Shown here: piece by piece, positions 1-6,268 of the stretch
Layout: each line of letters starts with the position of its first letter
Numbering within the stretch: position 1 is the first letter of the stretch
Source of the DNA: DATGEO01 sp035310015
Lineage (GTDB): Bacteria > Chloroflexota > Dormibacteria > Dormibacterales > Dormibacteraceae
Assembly (NCBI GenBank): GCA_035310015.1
Contig: DATGEO010000036.1
Coordinates: 1 to 9,503 of the forward strand
DNA: 9,503 bases
Direction: 5' to 3'
Position numbers and translations under genes: made by a program
The notes under the pieces: model-generated
What the model was told of the DNA's origin: nothing
The model's database searches: none
What the model saw: the letters and a program-made list of their open reading frames with translations, nothing else

Positions 1-114
1 CATGCCATCGAGGACGGCGTCGGAGACCTGGTCGCAAACCTTGTCCGGATGACCCTCGGTCACGGATTCGGACGTCAGCAGGTAGGAACGCGAGGTGCTG
101 AATGTGGTGGCCAC
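1..114 (-). CDS. metK: S-adenosylmethionine synthetase, N-terminal fragment (runs off left edge)
   Basis: This is the N-terminal end of methionine adenosyltransferase, the cytosolic enzyme that makes S-adenosylmethionine from methionine and ATP. The minus strand translates into the family's invariant opening, including SESVTEGHPDKVCDQVSDAV, so the identity is clear although only about 38 residues lie in the window. The start is uncertain. An in-frame ATG occurs at 129-127, but a near-consensus -10 hexamer (TATGAT, minus strand, 130-125) lies about ten bases before the GTG at 114-112, and neither start has a Shine-Dalgarno sequence. I therefore prefer the GTG, translated from a leaderless message and giving an N-terminus of M-A-T-T-F. 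The gene follows the 88-residue protein on the same strand after a gap of about 57 bases, so it could also be read by run-on from the sigma operon. I see no SAM riboswitch in the short leader. Confidence 0.93.
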   Translation of the reverse strand, partial: MATTFSTSRSYLLTSESVTEGHPDKVCDQVSDAVLDGM

Positions 115-124
115 GCGACGCCCA

Positions 125-130
125 ATCATA
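125..130 (-). promoter_or_regulatory. Candidate -10 element for leaderless metK transcription
   Basis: The minus strand reads TATGAT at 130-125, one mismatch from TATAAT, in otherwise very G+C-rich DNA. It ends ten bases before the GTG proposed as the metK start, the spacing expected if transcription begins at the start codon. No convincing -35 hexamer is visible about 17 bases further upstream, so this is a moderate candidate only. Confidence 0.4.
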
Positions 131-171
131 TCTAGGCCGGAATTCCGAGTTGCCGGGCGGGTCGAGCTCGG

Positions 172-438
172 CTAGGAGGCCGTCCGCTGCCGGCGCTCTT
201 CCGGCTCCTGGCCGAGCAGCTGAGCCTGGAGCGCGAAGACGTCGTCGAGCACGCGGTCGACGCGCCGGCCTTCGAGCCGGTGCTCGGCGATCACGCCCGA
301 ATGCTCCAGCGCGCGCCGCAGGCGCGCTCCAAGCGGGCCGTCGACTCGCGATTGGCCACGGATCTGGGCCTCCTCGAGGATCTCGAGGCAGCGGTCGAGC
401 GCAAGCTGCCGGAGCCTGTGTTCGCGACGGCCGCTCAT
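172..438 (-). CDS. Hypothetical 88-residue protein, coupled to the Rieske gene
   Basis: I do not recognise this protein. It has 88 residues, is rich in Arg, Glu, Leu and Ala, has no membrane segment or signal peptide, and would be mostly helical. Its ATG (438-436) lies four bases after the stop of the Rieske gene on the same strand, which is the main reason to accept it: such spacing is typical of translationally coupled operon genes. There is one cysteine, near residue 17. It ends 57 bases before the likely metK start. It might be a small regulatory or partner protein of the sigma/Rieske pair, but the sequence does not show this. In a genome this G+C-rich, open frames of this length also arise by chance, so confidence is moderate. 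Confidence 0.5.
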   Translation of the reverse strand: MSGRREHRLRQLALDRCLEILEEAQIRGQSRVDGPLGARLRRALEHSGVIAEHRLEGRRVDRVLDDVFALQAQLLGQEPEERRQRTAS

Positions 439-442
439 GGCA

Positions 443-1099
443 TCAGACGCCCAGCACCTCGACGCGCCCGTCGTTGACCCTCGCCATCACGACGTCGAGC
501 GAGGGCAGCGGATAGCGCCAGTCGTCGTTCGACTTGCCGCCGGCCGTGAACGTGCGGTTGTGGCACGGGCACACGAGCATGTCGCTCTGGTTGTTCCACC
601 AGAGCTCGCAGGGAAGGTCCGAGCACATCGACGAGACCGCGGACACGCTGTCGCCCTGGCGCACGACGAACGCGCCCACGGCGCCGGCCTTCACCAGCTT
701 GGCCTCGCCGGGCTGGAAGTCGTCGAGCGATCCGACATCGAACCACCGGCCGTTGGCCGGCCGCACGACCGACGCCGAAGCCGGCGACGGCGCATGGTCG
801 AGCTGCAGGCTGCGGCCCAGGATGCTTCCGCCAACCGCGCCGGCGGCGACGCCCAGACCGGCGACCAGCGCCGCGCGGCGCGTGAGCAAACCTTCGCGCG
901 GCGCCGACTCGAGCTGCCTGGACAGGCGCTGACGGAAGGCGGGAGTCATCCGCTGCGGGCCCTGGCGGGCCGCCGACAGCCGTGCCGCCATGATGATCGC
1001 CTCCTTGTCCTCGGCGTCGCCGGGGCGGAGCTTCAGCCTGCGCCCGCGAAGCAGGTCGTTGACTATCTGCTCGACGCGGTTCTCGCGCTTGTCACCCAT
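443..1099 (-). CDS. Membrane-anchored Rieske-domain protein with one cluster ligand changed to Asp; likely partner of the adjacent ECF sigma factor
   Basis: This 218-residue protein has three parts. Residues 1-70 are a charged, helical, probably cytoplasmic segment. Residues 71-98 are a hydrophobic Ala/Gly/Val stretch preceded by a twin arginine (LLTRRAALVAGLGVAAG), typical of Tat-dependent Rieske proteins. Residues 118-218 form a Rieske fold outside the membrane. Box II is intact (C177-P-C179-H180). Box I, normally C-T-H-L-G-C, here reads C159-S-D161-L-P-C164, so Asp replaces a cluster-binding His while the cysteines expected to form the Rieske disulfide (C164, C179) remain. The gene overlaps the upstream ECF sigma gene by 8 nt (ATGggTGA). 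A cytoplasmic tail plus one membrane segment, encoded directly after an ECF gene, is the usual architecture of an anti-sigma factor. I infer a redox-sensing sigma regulator. An ordinary electron-transfer Rieske protein is less likely because no cytochrome b or oxidase gene is nearby. Confidence 0.85.
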   Translation of the reverse strand: MGDKRENRVEQIVNDLLRGRRLKLRPGDAEDKEAIIMAARLSAARQGPQRMTPAFRQRLSRQLESAPREGLLTRRAALVAGLGVAAGAVGGSILGRSLQLDHAPSPASASVVRPANGRWFDVGSLDDFQPGEAKLVKAGAVGAFVVRQGDSVSAVSSMCSDLPCELWWNNQSDMLVCPCHNRTFTAGGKSNDDWRYPLPSLDVVMARVNDGRVEVLGV

Positions 1100-1634
1100 C
1101 GAGGCGCACCTTCGCGGCCGCGCGCAGGGCGCGCAGCTGCATGACCTTGACCGCGCCGACCGTGGATCGCATCTCCGCCGCCACTTCCTTCAGGGAATAT
1201 CCGTGGAGGAAACGCAGCTCGAGCACGTGGCGGTAGTTGTCCGAGAGGGCGGCCAGGATCCGCTGCGCCCGCTCGGCCGTCTCCTCGGAGTATTCGCCGG
1301 TCGGGGTGACCATCGCCAGGTCGTCGTGGAGCTCCGACACCGAAAGGCCCAGGCGTACGCTCCAGAAGCCGCCAAGCACGGAACGCGCGGTCGCGAACAG
1401 GTAGCCGCGGATCGCGCTGGCGGGCGCGCCCTGGCGCAGTCGCGGGATCGCCTTCAGCGCGACCTGCTGCGTCAGGTCCTCGGCATCCGCGCGATTGCCG
1501 ACGCGCGCGTAGATGAACGCATACACCATCTCCAGCTCGTCGATGGCGATGTCGGTCGCGCGGGGCGCCGCCGGCAGCTGGACGACCTCGCCGCCGGCGG
1601 CGCCCGCTTTACTCGGCTGATCTGGCGCGTTCAC
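1092..1634 (-). CDS. ECF-family (sigma-70 group 4) RNA polymerase sigma factor
   Basis: A 180-residue sigma factor of the extracytoplasmic-function type, which directs RNA polymerase to a small regulon. Region 2 is visible around residues 35-75 (ELEMVYAFIYARVGNRADAE followed by DLTQQV), including the acidic DAEDL motif of the core-binding helix. Region 4 covers about residues 125-178, with the LSDNYRHVLELRFLHGYSLKEVA-type helix-turn-helix followed by GAVKVMQLRAL. A poorly conserved linker joins them, as is usual. Translation starts at a GTG (1634-1632). Its stop is embedded in the start of the Rieske gene (ATGggTGA), so the two are translationally coupled, as sigma/anti-sigma pairs are. A short inverted repeat (CACGGG/CCCGTG) sits directly before the start and could control expression. 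The target promoters cannot be read from this window. Confidence 0.93.
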   Translation of the reverse strand: MNAPDQPSKAGAAGGEVVQLPAAPRATDIAIDELEMVYAFIYARVGNRADAEDLTQQVALKAIPRLRQGAPASAIRGYLFATARSVLGGFWSVRLGLSVSELHDDLAMVTPTGEYSEETAERAQRILAALSDNYRHVLELRFLHGYSLKEVAAEMRSTVGAVKVMQLRALRAAAKVRLDG

Positions 1635-1638
1635 CGTT

Positions 1639-1655
1639 CACGGGCGTTACCCGTG
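1639..1655. promoter_or_regulatory. Inverted repeat directly upstream of the sigma-factor start
   Basis: CACGGG (1639-1644) and CCCGTG (1650-1655) form a perfect 6-bp inverted repeat around a five-base centre. The repeat ends four bases before the GTG start of the sigma gene, where its ribosome binding site should lie. It could be an operator, a translation-blocking hairpin, or a weak attenuator between the DUF4349 and sigma genes. On the minus strand, two copies of GTAAC 13 bp apart overlap it. Confidence 0.4.
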
Positions 1656-1699
1656 CAGGTTACTGGTCCGGCCTCGGCGTTCAGCCGCCCGACCGCGAC

Positions 1700-2587
1700 T
1701 TATGCGTGCTTCAGGCCGGGGTGGCCCCGGCGCCTCCAGACGAGATAGCCGATCCCGATCAGGATCACCACCGGGCCGATGGCGCCAAGCCCCGAGATGA
1801 TGTAGTTGATCGTGGTCACGAAGTTGTGGGCGGCCTCGCTCAGCGCGGTCACGAAGCCCCAGCTGTCGGACGCCTGCTGCTGCACCGGCGCGCCGGCCTC
1901 GAGCAGGTTCACGGTCACGGTGCTGAAGGCGGTGTTGTGGTCGAGGTACTGGATCTGGCCCTTCAGCTCTTCGATCTGCTGCGTGATCTGGCCGAGCTGC
2001 GTCTGGATGGCGATGATGTCCGCCACCGACTGCGCCCGGCTCAGCAGCGCGAGCATCGCCTGGCGCTGCGCCTCTTCGTTGGCGAGGCGCGCCTGCAGGT
2101 CGACGTACTGGGCGCTGACGTCCTGCCCGGTCAGGTGCTCGTTCTGCAGCGTGCCGAGCTGGGTCAGCGCGTCGATGGTCTCGTCGAACTTGTCCGCGGG
2201 GACCATGAAGGTGATCACGCCGCTGCGGATGCGGCCGTCGGTCTCGGTGTCGGCCTGCGCGTCGGTGCCGGCGATGAATCCCTGCTCGCGTTCGACGAGC
2301 GCGCGCACGTCCGCCAGCTTGGTGTCGAAAGAGCCGGACGACACGCTGATGGTGAGCTGGCCCTGGCGGATCACCTGCGGGCCCTGGACCACGACCGGCG
2401 CGGGCTGGTTGGGGCCGAAATCGGTGCCGCCCGGCGCCGTGCTGCCGGGCACGGCGGTGCCCTTTCCGGGCTGGACCGCGGGCGCCGGCGCCGAGCCGGC
2501 CTGACGTAGCGCGCTGCTGGCGGCCTGCGAGCCGCCGCAGGCGGCTGCCGCCGCGAGGATGGCGATGACGACCAGAACCTTTTTCAT
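1700..2587 (-). CDS. DUF4349 lipoprotein with C-terminal membrane segment
   Basis: A 295-residue protein of the DUF4349 family, whose biochemical role is unknown. Residues 1-17 form a lipoprotein signal ending in a lipobox (LAAAAAC), so Cys17 would be lipid-modified. A low-complexity Pro/Ala/Gly linker reaches about residue 65. The DUF4349 domain follows, with the typical ITFMVPADKFDE and L-T-G-Q-D-V-S-A-Q-Y-V-D-L segments, then a heptad-like coiled coil (about residues 155-220) rich in Gln, Glu and Leu. A single membrane helix near residues 268-284 is followed by Arg-Arg-Arg, which fits a cytoplasmic C-terminus. The ATG start is supported by GGAGG at 2600-2596, eight bases upstream. The gene lies upstream of the sigma/Rieske operon on the same strand with 65 nt between, so it may be co-transcribed or be a regulon member; both are inferences. 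Confidence 0.88.
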   Translation of the reverse strand: MKKVLVVIAILAAAAACGGSQAASSALRQAGSAPAPAVQPGKGTAVPGSTAPGGTDFGPNQPAPVVVQGPQVIRQGQLTISVSSGSFDTKLADVRALVEREQGFIAGTDAQADTETDGRIRSGVITFMVPADKFDETIDALTQLGTLQNEHLTGQDVSAQYVDLQARLANEEAQRQAMLALLSRAQSVADIIAIQTQLGQITQQIEELKGQIQYLDHNTAFSTVTVNLLEAGAPVQQQASDSWGFVTALSEAAHNFVTTINYIISGLGAIGPVVILIGIGYLVWRRRGHPGLKHA

Positions 2588-2661
2588 GTCGACGGCCTCC
2601 GTGGTGGAATTGCTGACTCACGAAACGACCGCCGTCCCGGTACGTAACATTCGACCGCTCC
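2588..2661. promoter_or_regulatory. Divergent promoter region between the DUF4349 and ABC-F genes
   Basis: These 74 bases separate two divergent genes and must hold both promoters. On the minus side, GGAGG (2600-2596) serves the DUF4349 gene. On the plus side there is no Shine-Dalgarno before the ABC-F ATG, but TAACAT (2645-2650), a weak -10 match, ends 11 bases before the ATG. This suggests a leaderless or very short leader message. It overlaps the palindrome TACGTA (2641-2646). Confidence 0.4.
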
Positions 2662-4248
2662 ATGCTCCAGGTAAGAAACCTCGCCATCGAGGTCGCCGCG
2701 CGCCGTGTGCTGTCCGACGCCGCCTTCACGGTGGCGCCCGGGGACAAGGTCGGGCTGGTTGGCCGCAACGGCGCCGGCAAGACCAGCCTGCTCAAGGTAC
2801 TGGCCGGCGAGGACGACCCCGCCGCCGGCCTGGTGCTGCGGCGCGGGACGCTCGGCTATGTGCCCCAGAACCCGCGGCCGCGTGCCGAGGCGACCCAGAG
2901 CGCCCTGTCGCACATCCTTTCCGGTCGCGGTCTCGATCGCGCGGCGGCCCGGCTGGCGGAGCTCCACGCCGCCCTCGAGCACGATCCGTCGCTCGCCAAG
3001 GTGCAGCGCTTCTCCGACGCCGAGGAGCGCTACCGGCTCGACGGCGGCTACTCGTCCGAGTCGGACGCCCGCCGCATCGCCACCGGTCTCGGGCTCAAGC
3101 CCGACCGGGTCGACAGGCCGCTCGGCGTCCTGTCCGGCGGCGAGCGCCGGCGCGTGGAGCTCGCGCGCGTCCTCTTTGCCGACGCCGACCTGCTGCTGCT
3201 CGACGAGCCCACGAACCACCTCGACGTCGACGCCAAGGCCTGGCTCATGGACTTCCTGCGTTCCAACCGCGGGGCGGTCATCGTCGTGAGCCACGACCTC
3301 CAGCTGCTCGACGAGGCGATCACGCGCGTGCTGCACCTCGATTCCGGGCGCATGCGCGAATACCGCGGGACCTATTCGCAGTACCTGGCCGCCCGCGAGG
3401 CCGAAGAGAAGCGCATGACCTCGCTCGCCCACCGGCAGGAGGCGGAGATCAAGCGCCTCAGCCTGCTCGCCGAGGTGATGCGGCGCCAGACCGCGAAGCG
3501 CGCGCGGACCGCGCAGTCGATCTTCAAGCGCGTCGACCGGCTGAAGGCGCAGCAGGTCAGCGCGCCGCGGCGCGAGCGCAAGGTGAAGGTGCGCTTCCCC
3601 GCTCCGCCGCACAGCGGCCGCGTCTCGCTGACCGTCGAGCGCCTGGCCAAGGGGTACGGCGGGCCGCTGGTCTTCAAGGACGTCACCTTCGAGGTCGAGC
3701 GCGGCCACCGGCTGCTGGTGATGGGGCTGAACGGCGCCGGCAAGACGAGCCTGCTGCGCGTCCTCGCCGGCGAGAGCCAGGCCGATGCGGGGTCGTTCCG
3801 CCTCGGACACGGCGTCTCGCTCGGCTACTACGCGCAGGAGCACGAGGGCATTCGCGCCGGGCTGCCCGTCCTCAACCACATGCGCATGTACTCCGACGAG
3901 GACGAGCCGCAGCTCCGCGCGCTGCTCGGGATGTTCGGGCTCACGGGTGACATCGCCCGCCAGGACGCGGGCACGCTTTCGGGCGGGGAGAAGACCAAGC
4001 TCGCCCTGGCGCAGCTGGTCGCGGGGCGCCACAACCTGCTGCTGCTCGACGAGCCGACCAACAACCTCGACCCGCCGTCGCGCGTGGGCGTCGCGGAAGC
4101 GCTCTCGGCGTGGCCCGGGACGATGGTCGTGGTCAGCCACGATCCCGAGTTCGTGGAGGCGCTCAAGCCGGCGCGGGTGCTGTTCATGCCGGAAGGGCGC
4201 ATCGACTACTGGGACGAGGAGTTCCTCGATGTCGTGTCCCTCGCCTAG
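2662..4248 (+). CDS. ABC-F family ATPase (ribosome-associated, no membrane domain)
   Basis: A 528-residue soluble protein with two ABC ATPase domains in one chain and no membrane segments: the ABC-F layout of EttA, Uup and the antibiotic-resistance ribosome protection factors. Domain 1 has Walker A GRNGAGKT (about residues 34-41), signature LSGGE (157-161) and Walker B LLLLDEPTNHLD (177-188). Domain 2 has GLNGAGKT (355-362), LSGGE (439-443) and LLLLDEPTNNLD (459-470). Between them, about residues 235-310 form a charged Lys/Arg/Glu-rich linker with a helical-hairpin character, the part that enters the ribosomal E site in studied members. Both sites look catalytically intact. ABC-F proteins relieve stalled translation or protect the ribosome from drugs; which applies here cannot be decided. 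It leads a plus-strand group, with only six bases before the lipoyl gene. Confidence 0.95.
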   Translation: MLQVRNLAIEVAARRVLSDAAFTVAPGDKVGLVGRNGAGKTSLLKVLAGEDDPAAGLVLRRGTLGYVPQNPRPRAEATQSALSHILSGRGLDRAAARLAELHAALEHDPSLAKVQRFSDAEERYRLDGGYSSESDARRIATGLGLKPDRVDRPLGVLSGGERRRVELARVLFADADLLLLDEPTNHLDVDAKAWLMDFLRSNRGAVIVVSHDLQLLDEAITRVLHLDSGRMREYRGTYSQYLAAREAEEKRMTSLAHRQEAEIKRLSLLAEVMRRQTAKRARTAQSIFKRVDRLKAQQVSAPRRERKVKVRFPAPPHSGRVSLTVERLAKGYGGPLVFKDVTFEVERGHRLLVMGLNGAGKTSLLRVLAGESQADAGSFRLGHGVSLGYYAQEHEGIRAGLPVLNHMRMYSDEDEPQLRALLGMFGLTGDIARQDAGTLSGGEKTKLALAQLVAGRHNLLLLDEPTNNLDPPSRVGVAEALSAWPGTMVVVSHDPEFVEALKPARVLFMPEGRIDYWDEEFLDVVSLA

Positions 4249-4254
4249 CGGACA

Positions 4255-4518
4255 ATGGGCGGCGTGAGCACCATGGGCGACATGAGCACCGACATCGTGA
4301 TGCCCGATCTGCAGGGCGCCGAGGAGATCGTCATCGGCGCGTGGGTGGTGCAGAAGGGCGACCACGTGAACGAGGGCGAGACCATCGTCGAAGCGCGCAC
4401 CGACAAGGTCAACGCCGAGATCCCTTCGCCGGTGAGCGGGACCATCGAGGAGCTGCTCGTTCTGGAAGGCGAGCAGGTCACGGTAGGACAGCCGATCGCT
4501 CGAGTCGTGCCCGAGTAG
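4255..4518 (+). CDS. Free-standing lipoyl/biotinyl carrier domain protein
   Basis: An 87-residue protein that is little more than one biotinyl-lipoyl attachment domain, like the swinging-arm domain of 2-oxoacid dehydrogenase E2 subunits. The hairpin-turn motif reads E-A-R-T-D50-K51-V-N-A-E, so Lys51 is the expected lipoylation site. The Asp before it is the E2 pattern; a biotin domain would have Met-Lys-Met. The following I-P-S-P-V-S-G-T-I is also typical. No E2 catalytic or subunit-binding domain is attached and no E1 or E3 gene is in the window. The start could be ATG 4255, 4273 or 4282; the longest is given, and the domain itself begins at S-T-D-I-V-M-P. It sits six bases after the ABC-F stop and eight bases before the flavoenzyme start, so it may serve or be co-regulated with the oxidase. 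It is not an H protein of glycine cleavage by size. Confidence 0.88.
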   Translation: MGGVSTMGDMSTDIVMPDLQGAEEIVIGAWVVQKGDHVNEGETIVEARTDKVNAEIPSPVSGTIEELLVLEGEQVTVGQPIARVVPE

Positions 4519-4526
4519 GCACGCCA

Positions 4527-5633
4527 ATGAAGGTCGCGGTGGTGGGCTGCGGCGCCATGGGCGCGGCCGCGTCCTGGCGTCTCAGCAAACGCGGAGCGGA
4601 GGTCGTCGCGTTCGACCGGTACTCCCCACCCCACGACAAGGGTTCGACGCACGGCGACTCGCGCATCACCCGCACCGCTTATCTCGAAGGCGCGTTCTAC
4701 GTGCCGCTGCTGCAGGAAACCTTCCCGATGTGGCGCGAGCTCGAAGCCGCGACGGGGGCCGAGCTGCTGACCATGACCGGGCTGCTGACGCTTGGCGCGC
4801 TGGGCTCGCCTTCGATCGAGGCCACGCTCGCCTCAGCGCGCGAGCACGACCTCGCCGTGCGGACGCTCGACACGGCCGACCTGCGCAAGCTCTACCCGGG
4901 CCACATCGTGGCCGACGGCGAGGTCGGGGTGCTCGATGCGCAGGCCGGCTTCCTGCGCCCGGAAAAGGCCGTCGAGGCCATGGCCCGTGGGCTCGACGTG
5001 CGCCGCAACGTCGTTGTCAACGCGCTGGTGCCTGAGGGTGACGGCGTCGAGGTCGTCACCGACGCTGGGCGCGAGCGTTTCGACGCCGCCGTCATCGCCG
5101 CCGGCCCGTGGGTGCGGGCGCTGCTGCCCTGGCTGCCCGTGACCGTCGAACGCCAGGTGATGGTCTGGCTCGCGATCGCTGCCGACGAGTCGTTCGCGCC
5201 TTCGCGCTTTCCGGTGTGGCTGCGCCAGGGCGCGCCGGAGGGCGACATCTACGGCTTTCCGACGCTCGACGGCCGCTCGATCAAGCTCGGTGGCCATCAC
5301 GGCGGCGAGGCGGCGACCCCGGAGACGGTGCGCCGGGGCGTGAGCGACGCCGACCTCGACCCGCTGCGCCTCTTCGTCACCCGCCACATGCGCGGCGTTA
5401 CCCGGCACGTCGTGAAGAGTGCCGTCTGCCTCTACACCAACTCACCCGACGAACACTTCATCGTCGACCTGCACCCGGACTCCAAGCGCATCGTGGTGCT
5501 GAGCCCATGCTCGGGCCACGGTTTCAAGTTCGCGCCGGTGATGGGCGACATCGCGGCCGACCTCGTGCTCGACGGCGCAACGCGTCGCGACATCTCGCGG
5601 TTTGCACTCTCGCGGTTCGCGAAGACCGGCTAA
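4527..5633 (+). CDS. Monomeric sarcosine oxidase / N-methyl amino acid oxidase family flavoprotein
   Basis: A 368-residue FAD enzyme of the MSOX/MTOX family, which oxidises N-methyl or related secondary amino acids and yields hydrogen peroxide. The Rossmann motif V-V-G-C-G-A-M-G begins at residue 5, with Asp30 as the ribose-binding acid. His42, Arg46 and Arg49 (T-H-G-D-S-R-I-T-R) match the flavin-site residues of MSOX. Tyr242, Lys253 and His257, then Cys301 (C-L-Y-T-N-S-P-D-E-H-F), the covalent flavin attachment residue, and Lys334 (G-H-G-F-K-F-A-P-V), the oxygen-activating lysine, keep the same spacings as in the characterised enzyme. It therefore looks fully active; the exact substrate is unknown. 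The open frame extends upstream through the lipoyl gene, but the Rossmann start at ATG 4527 is clear. Its stop overlaps the convergent DedA stop by four bases, so no terminator lies between. Confidence 0.94.
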   Translation: MKVAVVGCGAMGAAASWRLSKRGAEVVAFDRYSPPHDKGSTHGDSRITRTAYLEGAFYVPLLQETFPMWRELEAATGAELLTMTGLLTLGALGSPSIEATLASAREHDLAVRTLDTADLRKLYPGHIVADGEVGVLDAQAGFLRPEKAVEAMARGLDVRRNVVVNALVPEGDGVEVVTDAGRERFDAAVIAAGPWVRALLPWLPVTVERQVMVWLAIAADESFAPSRFPVWLRQGAPEGDIYGFPTLDGRSIKLGGHHGGEAATPETVRRGVSDADLDPLRLFVTRHMRGVTRHVVKSAVCLYTNSPDEHFIVDLHPDSKRIVVLSPCSGHGFKFAPVMGDIAADLVLDGATRRDISRFALSRFAKTG

Positions 5634-6268
5634 CCGCCACGTACGGGCGCGCTCGCGCCCACGACATCCGCCTCCTCCTCCCCCAGCCGCCGGCCGAGCC
5701 ACCACGCCAGCGCCAGCAGGAGGACGACGGCGATGGCGATGGGAATCACGAAGGGACTGATGGTCGCGGAGACCTTCACGTAGTTCCTGCCCAGCTGCAG
5801 GCCCGCATACGCAAGCGCCAGGTTCCAGGGGATCGCGCCGGCGAGGGTGGCCAGTGTGAACCTGACGTATCCGATCCGCGACAGTCCTGCCGGAAAAGAG
5901 ATGTAGGTCCGCACGATCGGCAGGAGCCGGCCGATGAACACCGCCCAGAGGCCGAAGCGCGCGAAGAACCGGTTGGCCAGTCGCAGGTGCCCCCGGCTCA
6001 ATCCGATGCGGCCGCCGGCTCGGCTGAGCACCACGCGCTCGCCGTACCGGCGCGTGAGATAGAACGCGATCAACGACCCCGTCAGGTTGGCCAGGCTGGC
6101 GACGGCGACCACGAGGACGAAGTTGAGCCTGCCCTGCGCCGCTAGCGCGCCGCCGAGGGGCACGACGATCTCGCTCGACAGCGGCACGCCTGCGCTCTCG
6201 CCGGTCATGGTGACGAAGATGGCCACCAGGCCCCAGGTGCCGACGAGGTTGATGAGCGCCTGTGTCAA
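5630..6268 (-). CDS. DedA family membrane protein (VTT/SNARE-associated fold)
   Basis: A 212-residue polytopic membrane protein of the DedA family, whose characterised members move phospholipids or lipid carriers across the membrane and support proton-motive-force homeostasis. Visible family marks are the N-terminal helix with T-G-E-S-A-G-V-P, the acidic S-S-E-I-V-V-P-L-G-G-A-L re-entrant loop, and the conserved G-R-L-L-P-I-V-R-T-Y-I-S-F-P-A-G segment with its essential arginines. Hydrophobic helices continue to near residue 195, followed by a charged tail. Translation begins at TTG (6268-6266), which overlaps the TGA stop of the upstream alpha/beta hydrolase (TTGA). This four-base overlap implies translational coupling and explains the rare start. 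The 3' end overlaps the stop of the convergent oxidase gene. Substrate cannot be predicted. Confidence 0.93.
   Translation of the reverse strand: MTQALINLVGTWGLVAIFVTMTGESAGVPLSSEIVVPLGGALAAQGRLNFVLVVAVASLANLTGSLIAFYLTRRYGERVVLSRAGGRIGLSRGHLRLANRFFARFGLWAVFIGRLLPIVRTYISFPAGLSRIGYVRFTLATLAGAIPWNLALAYAGLQLGRNYVKVSATISPFVIPIAIAVVLLLALAWWLGRRLGEEEADVVGASAPVRGG

Noticed and set aside
437..1144. Plus-strand open frames opposite the Rieske and sigma genes
   Set aside because: They are Arg/Ala/His-rich shadows without domains; the minus-strand frames carry clear Rieske and sigma motifs.
4110..4526. A long N-terminal extension of the oxidase frame starting inside the ABC-F gene
   Set aside because: The Rossmann motif begins at ATG 4527 as in all family members. 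The extension would overlap both the ABC-F and lipoyl genes and is Arg/Gly-rich without domains.
2584..4527. A 647-codon open frame on the minus strand opposite the ABC-F and lipoyl genes
   Set aside because: It is antisense to genes with unmistakable Walker and lipoyl motifs, is composed of low-complexity Arg/Ala/Leu/His text with no recognisable domain, and arises from codon bias in G+C-rich DNA.
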